Source: Bubalus kerabau (Eukaryota; Chordata; Mammalia; Artiodactyla; Bovidae). From it: a DNA stretch of 64,000 nucleotides. The stretch spans positions 7,068,001 to 7,132,000 of the forward strand of contig NC_073642.1 of NCBI RefSeq assembly GCF_029407905.1. Direction: 5' to 3'. Below the pieces are notes generated by a model. That model ran no database searches. It was given only the letters and a program-made list of their open reading frames with translations, and had not been told where the DNA came from. Every line of letters begins with the position of its first letter. The stretch's first letter is position 1. A program made the position numbers and the translations under genes. Shown here piece after piece: positions 44,586 to 55,768 of this stretch.

Positions 44586-47500
44586 ACTGCATCCCTGTTT
44601 TGAATCCTGTCGTTGCTTGCTACTCATCTGTAGGCCTCCATGGCCCCCAGGGTGAAGAGCTCCTGCACCCTGTGCTCACTCTGGGCACCAGGGCCTGTCC
44701 TGCCAGTGGGGACCCCTCTCCCAGCCCCAGAGGAGACCCCTCTCCCCAGGGCTTACGAAGGTCTCAGGGGCTTGGGCGCAGATCCCCGAGCCGTGCCTCC
44801 AGACGAGAACGAGGTGGCCGTCCTCTGGCCTCAGGTGAATTCTGGGCAACACATCACAGAGCTGCAAGGGCTTCTGATGGGACTGTTCTCGTCCTGCCCA
44901 CGAGAGAGCTGGAGAAAACCCATGGTCAGGGCAGCTAAAGGAACACGTGGCTCTGGACTCTTCCCCAGTGCTGAGGGTTCTGGTTGTCCACTGAGCTAGT
45001 GTACCCAGGTGGGGACGTTCTTGTATCTGGACCTTGAGTGCTGCGTGTGGGAAATGTTTATGTTTCTGGCTTGAACGCCAAGTTCAGGTTAAGCGTGCAT
45101 GTTCTCATTGACTCTGTGAGCGTGTTGGATGCCTTCCACCCGGTTCCTGGGGGAGAGGCTCGTCTTTGTCTTCCCAGTGTCCTCGGGTAGCTGCCTCCAT
45201 CTCTTCCACAGTGCCTGTTTTCCTTCTGATTTGCTTCCGCAGCTGGCAGGGCTCCTTTGGCATGAGGATAACCTGAAGTCTTCCCTGGAGATGATGTTAT
45301 AGAATCAGACCTGCAAGGATCCTCCTTGCAGGACATAGAGTAATTTCAGGGCTGACTTCCACTGTTTGAATTCTTACATGAAGTATTTTATAGTTTATGC
45401 ATTGGTTTTCCCTTGTGAATACCTAAATTCTCTGCTGTTGTTAAACTAAAATAGTATCTATTCTATATAGAGCTTGACAATTTATAACTGAGCTTATTTT
45501 TTCCTTTACCAAGAGCAAAACTAATAACTACAGTAAATTATATACTCGCACAGCATTTTGAACACTCCCCAAACTCATAGAATGATTTGAATATGCTAAT
45601 TGTACAGTGTTTAGAATGACTTTGGTTTCTTCCTTGTCTTCTTCTCTCCTGCATCTTGTCCCAAACAAGGTTCATGGTAACTTGCATAAACACACACAGT
45701 TTTCTTCTTTAATGGATAATTGGGGCAAAGGGAAAATAAACGTAAGAAAAATAATGTGAAGCCCGAGATTGAAAGTCTACCAAGTCAGCACCAAGCCCCA
45801 GCGACGTTCTGGCAAAAGACACTGTTGGGGAAGGACTTGGGAGTGATCCCCGGCGTCTGTGACAACAGACCCGGGGCCTCGCAGGCTGCGGTCTGTCCTC
45901 ATCGGTGGGGTGAGGGACGCCTCCCCCGTTCCCACAGTGGAGGGAGACAGCTGATTACCAAGTGAGCCTGGAGGGCCCCCAGGTGGCTGCCTGCCTGCTT
46001 GGCCTCAATTTTGACCTCTCCTGTGAGGTCTAGATTCAGCACCCATGTTATTCTGAAATTGATGTTTTTCTTGTTGCTTTTCAATATGCTTCTCATCTGT
46101 GAATATTGGTATTGCTGAGACTTTATTAGGGAATATTGATGCAGTCCATGGAATTAAAGGTAAAAGTAGATTATGGTTCTGTTCTCCCTGTAGGAAAGAA
46201 AGAATCATCAGGCGTGATGGCTGTAGAGCTTTGCTGATGGAGGGGTTGCTGGAGCAGGGATTGAGGAGGGCAGTGAGCTGCCTTCTGCTCCTCCTGTTCC
46301 CACGTGTAGGGACAGGGAATACAGGTCCTCGCTGGCTGTCTTAGCTGCTGTTCCCCAATCCAGGCTTCTGGATGCTGACTGCTGAGTGTCTTTATGTACT
46401 CATTCCACTGCAGAAAAAAGTATTGCCTTTGATGAGGGCTTGCTGTCCTAGACGTCCCTGGAAGAGGTGTTCAGTATGTGGCCCGGACACCACACTGTCC
46501 CGTGAAATCTGAAAAATTCTGATTTCCTGAAACCCAGCTGGCTGTGGGAATCTGATTCGAGTCTTGAGGCTCCTCTTCTTATGCTTGGGAAAGGATGGAG
46601 CACCAGGGTGTCCGTGAACACCAGTTCACGTCCTTGAACGTGTGGAGGGATCACCAGCCAACCTATCGTGGTTGCCATGTGACAGCCCCAGTTTGCGGTT
46701 GTTGGTGAGGGGACACAGCAGGAGCACGCATGCCCCGGGCCGGCCGTGTACTTGCTGCTCTGACTCGAGGGCCTGGTGCGCGTGGAGGCAGAAGCCTGCT
46801 CCTCCTGCTCAGGTCCTACAGCAGTCAAGGCCACGCACAGAGTCCTTTCCTGCTGAGTTTTCCGTGGCCTTTCCTGTCCCTGTGTTTTAAGTTCAGATGA
46901 CACCGAGGAGCCTATTCACACCCAAAGCAGTGCAGGCAGGAGAGTCAAAGCTGTGGGGTGAGGCCTGGGTTCTAGGGCCAAATCCACCCCTGCCCAGTGC
47001 TTGACTTCAGCTTTGTTATGTGGGAAATAGGGATTCCAGTCACTCATTGATCCATGCATTCATTCATCCACCCACTCAAGCATGCACTCATTCAGTGAGT
47101 GTTTACTTCACAACATGTACTGGGCCCGGGGCTGGGGGTGAAAGGGGCAGAGGGAGTCGTTGTAGTTGCAAACCCTTTAACAACTACAGAGCCCCGACTG
47201 TTGTGTTTTACCTGTGACAGTATTCTGGGCAGATGTTAACATGCAACATTACACCCTTTGTGGCACCATTTGTTAGCTCTCCCAGGTCCATCAGGGAGGG
47301 AGAGGCAGTTCTTGTTGGTCCTACTTGAAAGACGGATGCCCAGTGCAGTGTTTTTCTGTGTGAAAAGTCCAGGGGTCACCTGCTCCTCTGGTGGGAAGTG
47401 CTAGGCTACCTTTCTAGGAAAGCACTCACCACTTAGCTGTTTCAGCCCAGCATCTTCCAGAGAAATATTGCTCATGCGTCCTTTAGACACTGCTAAAAAT

Positions 47501-48667
47501 GCAGCTGTATTCATGCAGGAACCAGAAAACACAGACATGGTGAAAATAAGCAGCCAGTGTGGGGAGTAGCTGCAGAGGAATCCATGAGTTGGGGATGCGG
47601 AAAGATGGGTAATAACTCCCAGCTTAGGGAGGAGCCGCGGCACAGTTTGTTTCTTCATCACCTTGGAAAATGTGGGTGTGCTAGTTACAGCAGAGCTCCT
47701 ATTTGGGTGGCCCTTCACTTCTGCTGCTTTAAAGTGAGGGTGACGTGGCTTATCGCATATTCCAAGATGAATAGGTTGGCCTGATCCAAGCAGTGAGCGC
47801 CCGGCAAGCATACTGAGCTCAGAATTTGGAGGTTGCCCGTGGTCTACCTTCCTTGTATTCAGAGGGGCTCCGTGAATGTGAGTGCAGGTCCAGAGCGAGA
47901 TTGCCAGCCAGGGGCCTCTTTCATTCTGGCTGTGTGCAAAGGCAGTACCATCTGAGACCGTATCTTTTCTCTTAGAATAGACCCTGTCTTCCTAAATTCC
48001 ACTCCTAAGGCCTGGAAGTCTCCATGGGAGGTGAGCCTGGCTTTGGGGAGGAGGGAACCACCCTGCGGGTTGACAAGACAGTCATACATTTTGTCTTGCA
48101 TTTCTGTGATAAGTCAGATGACATATTTTGCTCCCCAGGCCCTCTGTTTTATTGCTTATAGTTTAAACGTGACTTCTGGGGTTTTCTCAGACTCAGGGAT
48201 AATACTTTAAATAAATAAGTACTTGTTCTATTGTATAAATTTGGAAAATACAGAGGAAAAAAAGGAAAATGAAGATCACACATCACCCATGATTCGTATT
48301 TTAGTTAAGTTCTTCCTAAAGAAGGTTATTATCTCTGGGCCTGAAGATGCTTGTGTGTTAAATCTTTGCCAACCTGAGATTTAACTATATATAGATTCAT
48401 ATGTGCTTCTCTCTACATCACTAAATAATCTTCACAATTGTGCTTTGCATGACTGCCCACTGTTTTAGCATCATTGGCTTTCTCTGTGGTTGTAGGTTGT
48501 TTTTCAGTTTGTCTCACTGCACAGACTGTTTATACACTATGAACCGTATTTCAGGTTTTTTGTGTGCATCTTCGGTTCTAGAATGACTGAGTCACTGTAT
48601 GAAACCAGTTTGTACACCTATGGGCTGAGTTTATTCTATAGAGGTTGTAGCAGAGCTGGCTTCTGTG
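44586..48667. other. Unassigned intronic DNA
   Basis: Four kilobases with little repeat content that I can name. 46930-47040 shows a weak sense MIR-like stretch ('CTTGACTTCAGCTTTGTTAT'). I found no ADAMTS17 exon and no other gene in it. Being old, low-repeat intron next to an exon, it is a reasonable place to look for conserved regulatory elements. Confidence 0.45.
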
Positions 48668-49266
48668 TTCAGTTCAGTTGCTCAGTTGTATCTGACTCTT
48701 TGTGACTCCATGGACTGCAGCATGCCAGGCCTCCCAGAGTGTACTCAAACTCATGTCCATTGAGTCAGTGATGCCATCCAACCATTTCATCCTCTGTCAT
48801 CCCCTTCTCCTCCCACCTTCAATCTTTCTCAGAATCAGGGGCTTTTCCAATGAGTCAGTTCTTTGCATCAGGCGACCAAAGTATTGGAGTTTCAGCTTCA
48901 ACATCAGTCCTTCCAATGAATATTCAGGACTTATTTCCTTTAGGATTGACTGGTTGGATCTCCTAGCAGCCCAAGGGACTCTCAGGAGTCTTCTCCAAAA
49001 CCACAGTTCAAAAACATCAATCTTCGGTGCTCAGCTTTCTTTATAGTCCAACTCTCACATCCATATATGACTACTGGAAAAATCATAGCTTTGACTAAAC
49101 GGACCTTTGTTGGCAAAGTAATGTCTCTGTTTTTTAATAAGCTGTCTAGATTGGTCATAACTTTTCCTCCAAGGAGAGAAAGAAAGGCAGTTCCTTAATT
49201 TGATAGCTATTATTTTCATTTTTATATGAGCCCACATGGAAGATTTTCATTCCAGTCCCAAAGAAA
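48668..49266 (-). mobile_element. Complex BovB insertion with inverted flank copy
   Basis: It is bounded by GGCTTCTGTG at 48658-48667 and 49267-49276, a 10-bp target duplication. Three parts: 48668 to about 49176 is BovB 3' sequence in antisense ('TTCAGTTCAGTTGCTCAG' to 'TTTTCCTCCAAGGAG'); 49181-49236 is an inverted copy of the genomic flank at 49275-49330; 49243-49266 is a short sense BovB piece ('TTTTCATTCCAGTCCCAAAG'). Confidence 0.88.
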
Positions 49267-49330
49267 GGCTTCTGTGTGGGCTGATGTAAAAATGGAAATA
49301 ATAGCTATCGAATTAAGGAACTGTCTTTCT
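49181..49330. repeat. 56-bp inverted repeat spanning a BovB insertion edge
   Basis: Arms 49181-49236 and 49275-49330 are reverse complements with five mismatches. The loop is 38 bases and includes the sense BovB piece and the target duplication. The right arm is host DNA outside the insertion. The left arm lies inside it. Confidence 0.93.
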
Positions 49331-49618
49331 GTTCACATTCAGATTCTGAAAGTGCATGTTATTGACATCGACCTTTGATGTTGATCAGAGGTGTTTGCAC
49401 CCACAAATCTGTATGTCAGTCTTCAAGTGGTGGCTTTGAGTGTCCAAATGTTCTGACGTGGGACTCAGTAATAACCCTAGCTGTTTAGCAAAGTAAGGTC
49501 TTCTAGGAAATCAACTGATCTGAAGAGTCAGCCGAGGGTTACTCACTGTTTACTAATATCCCTTCCCTGTGGTGAGGAAACAGCAAAGCGCGGCAGGAAT
49601 GTCTCCGTTGTTTTCTAG

Positions 49619-49791
49619 AAAAGAAGAAGCCGAGGAAGGGCCGGCCGTCGCGGGATGGGCGGCAGCGGAGGAATGCCATCCAGCTGACCAGCGAACACAC
49701 GGTGGAGACCCTGGTGGTGGCCGACGCCGACATGGTGCAGTACCACGGGGCTGAGGCGGCCCAGAGGTTCATCCTCACCGTCATGAACATG
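49619..49791 (+). CDS. ADAMTS17: ADAMTS17 exon: propeptide end, furin site, start of metalloprotease domain
   Basis: This 173-bp exon is preceded by a pyrimidine-rich acceptor (GTTGTTTTCTAG, AG at 49617-49618) and followed by the consensus donor GTGAGT at 49792. Two bases complete a codon split with the previous exon (a preceding G would give Glu); 57 full codons follow, ending in phase 0. The peptide opens [12 protein letters not shown], passes a furin-type R-Q-R-R site and continues [20 protein letters not shown] to FILTVMNM. That is the propeptide end and the first strand and helix of an M12B (reprolysin-type) zinc protease. ADAMTS17 is a secreted extracellular-matrix protease activated by furin-like cleavage; loss causes eye and short-stature disorders in humans and dogs. 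The catalytic HExxH motif lies in later exons outside the window. From memory the match is near identical to human ADAMTS17; the paralogue ADAMTS19 is the main alternative. No frame damage is seen. Confidence 0.93.
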
Positions 49792-49959
49792 GTGAGTCTG
49801 CTTCCTCCTGGAGAGGGCTCTGCACGTGGCACCGGCTTCTGCTCCTGGGTCGGGGGTGGGCTCACACACAGACTTGCCACCCCTGGGCAGGTGGGGCACA
49901 AGGGGCGGGGGGGGGGCACCCTAGGCAGAGGCCTGAGTGCTGAGCGGGGTTGGTGCAGG

Positions 49960-50320
49960 GTCAGTGCCGGAGTCCGCCCGGGGACGGGAGTCCTCCCGGT
50001 GCTGGGAGTCTGCCCGGGGATGAGTGTCCGTCCGGTGTGGGAGTCTGCCCAGGTACCGGAGTCCGCCTGGGAGTGGGGGTCTTCCCGGTGTGGGAGTCCG
50101 CCCAGGGATGGGAGTCTGCCCAGTGCGAGTCTGCCTGGGGACGAGAGGCCGCCCGGCGATGGGAGTCCTCTGGTAGTGGGAGTCCGCCTGGTGCCGGGGG
50201 TCCGCCTGGTGACGGGAGTCCGCCCTGGAACGGGAGTCCGCCTGGTGCTGGGAGTCTACCCAGTGCGGAAGTCCGCCCGGTGTGGGAGTCCTCTGGTAGT
50301 GGGAGTCCACCCGTGCTCCC
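49960..50320 (+). repeat. GC-rich 18-bp minisatellite, about 20 units
   Basis: A head-to-tail array of an 18-bp unit (a few are 15-17 bp) with consensus near GGGAGTCYGCCYGGTGNY. The word AGTC (or a one-base variant) recurs at 49971, 49989, 50007, 50042, 50060, 50095, 50113, 50164, 50181, 50217, 50235, 50253 and so on. A larger block beginning GGGAGTCCTCTGGTAGTG occurs twice, at 50161 and 50284, showing secondary duplication. The array is CpG-rich and starts about 170 bases after the ADAMTS17 splice donor. Confidence 0.95.
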
Positions 50321-51186
50321 CACTAGATGCCTCCCAAGACCCTTTCTGTGGGTGAAGGTCCCTCTCAGAGGAGTCAATGCTGAGTAAGTCAGTCCTGCTC
50401 TAAGGAACCAACTGTCTAGTACAAAGAATCAATATCTGACTTTAGTGTAAAACAGAGCTGGCCTGTGCAAGGAAGAGAGGTCGTCTAGTTGAGGGAAGCA
50501 AGGAAGGAATCTGGGTCTTCTCTGGTTTGATGAATGGGCAGAGGAGGGAAAGCTTCACATGGTGGGTAGGTGGGGAGGGGCTGCCCACCTCAAACTTCAG
50601 ACATGGAAGAATGTTTGTGTGCATCCCCACTCCACCATCTAGCCACTCTCCTAACAAGCAGTTTTGAAGATCTCCTGGCATAGGGGTAGGTGCCAGTTAC
50701 AAATCCTGAAAGACCCGGTCCTTTCTGCAGAAGGCAGTGGTGTCACAGGTGGGCGACGCATCTGTGCTTGAGTAGGCATTTCTGCAGGGAGCACTGGGGG
50801 CCAGGTGGAGTGCTGGGGAGTGATCACCCCGAAGTGTGGGGGCATCATGGAAGAGCTGACCCTTCAGCCAAGCGAGGGTGCTTGCCCGACTGGAGGAGCA
50901 GCGGCAGGTCATACAGGGGGTGCCGCAGGAGCTACCTCTTGGGGAGGACAGGTGGACTGGTGTGTCTGCAGCTGTTGGTGTGGCTGGCCTTGGCCAGGCT
51001 GAGCAGAGCACAACAGGGAGAGAGAAACTGCCCACAGAGGCACAGTGGAGTGCCAGGGTCAGGGCCGGGCTGGAAGGCAGACAGACCTGGTGTGGGTTGT
51101 CCTTAAGGAGTGAGGTGAGAGGTGTGGGAAGGGAGTGGTTAACAATGCCTGATGCTGCTGCCGGCCCCAAAGGAGTAGCTTTAGGG
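50321..51186. other. Unassigned intronic DNA
   Basis: No exon or repeat recognised. Overlapping frames at 50690-51459 on both strands are composition effects; the longest on the plus strand runs into the SINE at 51187. Confidence 0.5.
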
Positions 51187-51402
51187 ATTGGTTCCCTGGT
51201 GGCTCAGACAGGAAAAGCGGCTGCTTGCAATGCGGAGACCGGGATTCCATCCCTGGGTGGGGAAGTTCCCCTGGAGAAGAAAATGGCAACCCACTCCAGT
51301 ACTCTTGCCTGGAAAAACCCATGGACGGAGGAGCCTGGTAGGCTCCAGTCCATGGGGTTTGCAAAGAGTCAGACAGGACTGAGCGACTTCACTTTCACTT
51401 TC
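51187..51402 (+). mobile_element. Bov-tA SINE, full length, sense
   Basis: The tRNA-derived head with an A-box-like 'TGGTGGCTCAGACAGG' and a B-box-like 'CGGGATTCCATCC' is followed by 'CCCCTGGAGAAGAAAATGGC', 'CTCCAGTACTCTTGCCTGG', 'GGGGTTTGCAAAGAGTCAGA' and 'GAGCGACTTCACTTTCACTT'. Confidence 0.93.
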
Positions 51403-52419
51403 GGCATTGCTGGGGAGGGAAGCTGGGGAGGGGCAAACTGGGATGAGATCAGGCAGTGAAGAAGTAAAAACAGCATTGCAGAAGATCTTGGCTGAGGGAG
51501 AGAAGAGAAAAGAGCCTCACTGGGTGGAACCGAGGTCAAGGAGGACTTTGGAGAGGGAAGCGGGTGAGGGGGTACCAGAGTGGGGTTTAGGCCCAGACAC
51601 ACCTGCCGCAGGAGCCCTGCTCTGAGCTCAGAGCTGGCAGCGTCAGAACCACTTTGAGCCGGCCCCCCTGCGTGAGCAGCTGCGAGGCAGGGGCTTAACC
51701 ACCACCCCCGGGACTTCAGCTGCCCCAGGGGCCTTCTGCCTGGTAACAAACGCACATACACCTCATGGAAAGTGGAAAGGCCAGGCCCTGGCTGTGCCAC
51801 AGCCACTGAGAGATGCTGGGGGCGGCCTGAGAGCAGAGAGGCTAGAGACATGGCATGGGTCACACAGGCAGTCCCTGGCAGGGCTGCGGCCGTCAGGCCA
51901 GGCCTGTCTGTAACTCCACAGCGAAACATGATCGTAAGCCTCACCCTGGGCTGATGGGGATGGCGAGCCCCACGGTATTCCTGTCCACTGTGTAGTCAAA
52001 ACTCCAGTACCTCGACCTCTGTCAGGTTGACTTGCCAGTGCTTGCTTTGGGGACACGTATCAATTTGCAAGAAACTCCATCTGTCTGTCCCCCACCCCCA
52101 CCCCAGACAGGCCATGCCCTAAGGCTGAGGCTGCTTTGGTGGTGCATGGAGTCTTGAAGGTGAATTACCCTCTGGACCCACAGACCTCCCTGTAGGACGG
52201 GCTCGTCTGCAAAGCCCAGCGATGTGGACCCACTGGGGGACCGATCCAGGGCTGATCTGTGGACACGGGCACACCGTGAGATTTCAGGTCACCCTCCCCT
52301 TTAAAGTCATCAGCTCTAGGAATTCCATTAACTTCTTTTCTTTCCTTTCTCCCCCAACCCTTTCCTTCCTCTCCCTTTTTTACTTCCTTCCTTCCCTTCT
52401 CCAGATTTTTAAAACTTAT
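51403..52419. other. Unassigned intronic DNA
   Basis: No repeat or exon recognised. A CT-rich stretch at 52335-52400 with many TTCC/TTTCC words is low complexity. A 191-codon minus-strand frame at 51369-51944 has no domain. Confidence 0.5.
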
Positions 52420-53200
52420 GGTGATAAATATGTGCCAGAACAGTTTCTGTCTGACCCTTTAAGCCTGCAGCTCTGTACATTAGGTGCATTCACATTGCTG
52501 TACCGCCATCCTCACCATCCGTCCCTGGAATTCCTTTCGTCTTGCAGAACTGAAACTCCTCATTTGACACTGGAACCCCATGCTCCCCTCCCCCAGCCCT
52601 GACAGCCACCCTTCCATTTTGAATTTGACACTCACTCCAGTACTCTTGCCTGGAAAATCCCATGGACGGAGGAGCCTGGTGGGCTGCAGATCATGGGGTC
52701 GCTAAGAGTCAGACAGGACTGAGCGACTTCACTTTCACTTTTCACTTTCATGCACTGGAGAAGGAAATGGCAACCCACTCCAGTGTTCTTGCCTGGAGAA
52801 TCCCAGGGATGTCAGAGCCTGATGGGTGGCCATCTATGGGGTCGCACAGAGTCGGACACGACTGAAGTGACTTAGCAGCAGCAGCAAGGACCTCATATAT
52901 ACGTGGAGTCGGACAGTATTTGTTCTTTTGTGACTGGTTGATTTTTACTCAGCACAATGTCTTCCAGTTTGGTCCATGTCCTTGGAGGTGTCAGAATCTC
53001 CTTCCTGTTTGGCTACATAATGTTCCATCATATGGATACACTGCATTTTGTCTGTTCATCCACTGATAAACGTTCGGTTGCTTCCTCCTTTAGGCTCTTT
53101 TGAATAATGCTGCTGCGAACGTAGGTGTACAGTCTGAGTCCCTGCTTTCACTCCTTTTGGGTATGTACCCAGAAGGGGAATTGCTCCTGTTTCAGCTTTT
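52420..53200 (-). mobile_element. LINE-1 3' end, antisense, split by Bov-tA2
   Basis: Segments 52420-52624 and 52887-53200. Antisense L1 3' phrases: 'TGGTTGATTTTTACTCAGCA', 'TCCAGTTTGGTCCATGTCCT', 'TCTTTTGAATAATGCTGCTG' and 'GGGTATGTACCCAGAAGGGG'. Confidence 0.7.
52625..52886 (+). mobile_element. Bov-tA2 (dimeric) SINE, sense
   Basis: Two monomers in sense. The first starts truncated at 'CACTCACTCCAGTACTCTTG'; the spacer CACTTTTCACTTTCATGC is present; the tail is (AGC)n at 52875-52886. Confidence 0.93.
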
Positions 53201-54689
53201 AATGGTGTTTGGCCCTGATTTCTGAGAAATATCCCTGAGCTCTGCGTTTGCACGAGCCCTGGCCTCCCTGGCGGCTGGTTAATGACGGGCTGCAGTGCTC
53301 CAGTGCCCAGAGCAGAGCCCAGAGGCAGCCTGCAGGGGCTGGCTCAGCACCAAGCTCTCTCACCTGTAGGTAATTTCATCTCATTTATTTATTTTTTGTC
53401 CAGGGCACAAGTCCAGGGGATAAACATTCATTACAACAGCTAAAGTAGTAATAAGGCAAAGCTCCTAGTTTGATACTTGCTTTCATAGTTTTATCATGTG
53501 GACAAGAGCCGCTGTTTTATTTATCACAGGTCGGAGAGGGGTTGTATGTGGGAGTGTTGGTCTCCCCACAAGCTGTAAGGACTGAACGACAGGGGCTGAG
53601 GGGTGGCGATGCTTGCCTTCAACTTGACCCTCTTCACACCTCTTCAGCTGCTGATACTAAGATGTTGGCGGCTCCAGGTCCTGCTGCCTGAGGGCACATC
53701 TGGGCCAACCACATTCATTTGAGATTTAGATGTTGCTTAACGAGGGCTTAACAGAGGGCTGCCTAATAAGGGCAGTGCCGCTTTGGTAAAGGGCACATGA
53801 CATTTGTACACTGACAGCCCTTCGGTCGTCTGCTCCTTAGAGTTTCTTGGCTGGTCTGACGAGGCCAGAAAACAAATGGAAGCAGAGCTCACACCGACTC
53901 TCCCCACTGGCAACCTCTGTCTTGTTGCTCTGTGAGTCGCTGTTCAGAATATTTAAGAACCAGTTGCATTCAGACAGTGTACCTTGCTTTAAACAAGGCC
54001 ACCGTCCACGGCCTCCAGCGTCCTTCAGTTTCTCAAACCCTAGTGTTAAAAATACAAAGAATTCTGTCTGTCCTGCCCATAGCTGTTTCAGACAAGGGAT
54101 CTCTGTTAGTCAGTAAGATCATCTCTAAGCCGGGATGCCAGGGAAGGGCGGTGGCTGTACTGAGGAGCCCTGTCGTTAGACTAGGCCCCCGGGTGCAGCC
54201 GGCAGGAAGGGGAGGCCAGTCGCCCTCTCTCTCCTGGTGGACCGTGTGGGCGTGTAGGGTTGAAACAGCTCTGTCTCCTTCGCTCCTCTGGATTTGGAAG
54301 GAAATCTGCCGGAGAGGTTGCCACCTTTGTTCCATCGGTTTCTCTCCAGCACCATTTGGTGCTGATGTCCAAGTGCCCACCCCACCTCCCCGCCCTCCCA
54401 CTTGGGTCTCTGTGGGCAGGGGGCTGACCCAACTCCTACGTGCCACTCTGACCACAGGGACTAAACCCGGACAAGTCCCTGTCCCCAGGTCAGGCCAGGG
54501 GGCTTGTGGGGCCGGGGTGTGGGACAGCCCACCCACAGTTGGCAGAGTGTGGGGGTTTGGTGTCAAGTGCTCAGTTTTCGTAGCATCACAGAGTTGTGAA
54601 TTAGGTCCACGTCAATCAGTGGCTGATGGCCCATATTTCAGAGGAAGGAAGGGTGTATGTGGTGCCTTGACTAGTCCAGATGGACACTT
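53201..54689. other. Unassigned intronic DNA
   Basis: No exon supported. The 275-codon plus-strand frame 53932-54759 and the 177-codon minus-strand frame 54033-54566 overlap each other in GC-rich DNA and have no recognisable domain, codon bias or splice context. Confidence 0.5.
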
Positions 54690-54830
54690 CATGATTTCAT
54701 GTCACTTCCTCCTCATCCTTGGTGGATTTTCTCATTCTCATTTTACGAGACGAAAATAGAGGTTTGTGGGGAGTTCGGGGTGCAGAGCCAGTGAGTGCCT
54801 CGCAGGGTGAGGTCTCAAACCTGGGCTGAG
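54690..54830 (-). mobile_element. MIR fragment, antisense
   Basis: 'CTCATTCTCATTTTACGAGA', 'GACGAAAATAGAGGTTTGTG' and 'AGGTCTCAAACCTGGGCTG' follow the reversed MIR core and tRNA side. Confidence 0.65.
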
Positions 54831-54899
54831 GGTTCCCTGTACCACCTGGTCATAAGGGAGACCACATATCTCAGATCTGCCCTTTCTTTCCATTTCTAC

Positions 54900-55400
54900 T
54901 CTGGACTGACCGCCGTTGTTTTTTATCTTGACAACTGCAGGAGTATCTTCCCGGGCTCCTCACTTCCATTGTCTTCCCTCTTGGATCCTTGCTACAGAAT
55001 GGCCAGAAGGGTCTTCTGACAGAATTAGGATGTTGTGGCTAGGAGCTCTGAGGCACTCTGTGGCTTCCCTTGTGGTGGATGTGGAAATCTTCCCCGCCTC
55101 TGCCCTCCCAGCCCGTGTGGCCGGGGCCCACCTGCTTCTCCCGGGCTTCACGCCCTTCTCCATGCCAGCATGGACTCCTGCCATGTGTGCCACCATTTCT
55201 CAGGGACCCCAGTAGGCTCCTCTCTGACTTGTAGTATCTCTTTGTCAGGAATAGTCTTTGCCCTACTTCATACAGAGTTGGCTCCTCTGTCTTTTATGTC
55301 TCCGGAGAGGCCCTCCTTGCTGACTCCTCTGTAAAGGCCACCTGTTTTCTTTATCATAGCAGTCTGCTTTTTCCTTGGTGGTTCTTGTCTTGATTTATAA
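54900..55400 (+). mobile_element. L2 LINE fragment, sense
   Basis: 'GGCTTCCCTTGTGGTGGATG', 'GCTTCACGCCCTTCTCCATG', 'CATGTGTGCCACCATTTCTC' and 'CCGGAGAGGCCCTCCTTGCT' fit the L2 3' region. The three plus-strand frames here are shadows. Confidence 0.6.
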
Positions 55401-55768
55401 TTCCATTTCTTTCTTTCTTTTTTTTTTTTTTTGCCTTTTAAAAACCATCTTGCTGCAGAGTTTCTGTGTACTATTGAATTCAGGCTGGTATAAAATCAGA
55501 ATGCTATGACTGTAGGATGTTAAATATAATGCTCATAGTAATCACAAAGAAAATAGCTATAAAATATACCCAAGAGGAAATGAGAAGGGAATTTTAAAAT
55601 TTCACCATAAAAAAATGAAACATGCAAAAAAATCACTAATGCAGGAAATGAGGGCCCAAAAAAGCTATAAAACACGTAGAAAACAAATAGCAAAATGCAG
55701 AAGTAAGTCCCTCTTTGTCAGTAATTATCTTAAATTATAGGTTAAACTCTCCAGTCAAAAGACAGATT

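Larger units (their letters stand above)
1..49618 (+). other. ADAMTS17: ADAMTS17 intron upstream of the exon (partial)
   Basis: This is inferred intron, because the only exon seen begins at 49619 with a phase that requires one coding base from an earlier exon. The 5' splice site and the preceding propeptide exon are not in the window. Interspersed repeats make up much of the interval, and no open frame in it looks like host coding sequence. ADAMTS17 is known in other mammals as a gene of several hundred kilobases with very long introns, so an exon-free stretch of nearly 50 kb is expected. Confidence 0.8.

Noticed and set aside
53932..54759. A 275-codon plus-strand frame opposite a 177-codon minus-strand frame
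   Set aside because: Two long frames on opposite strands of the same GC-rich DNA, no known motif, no exon boundaries, and the end is MIR-derived.
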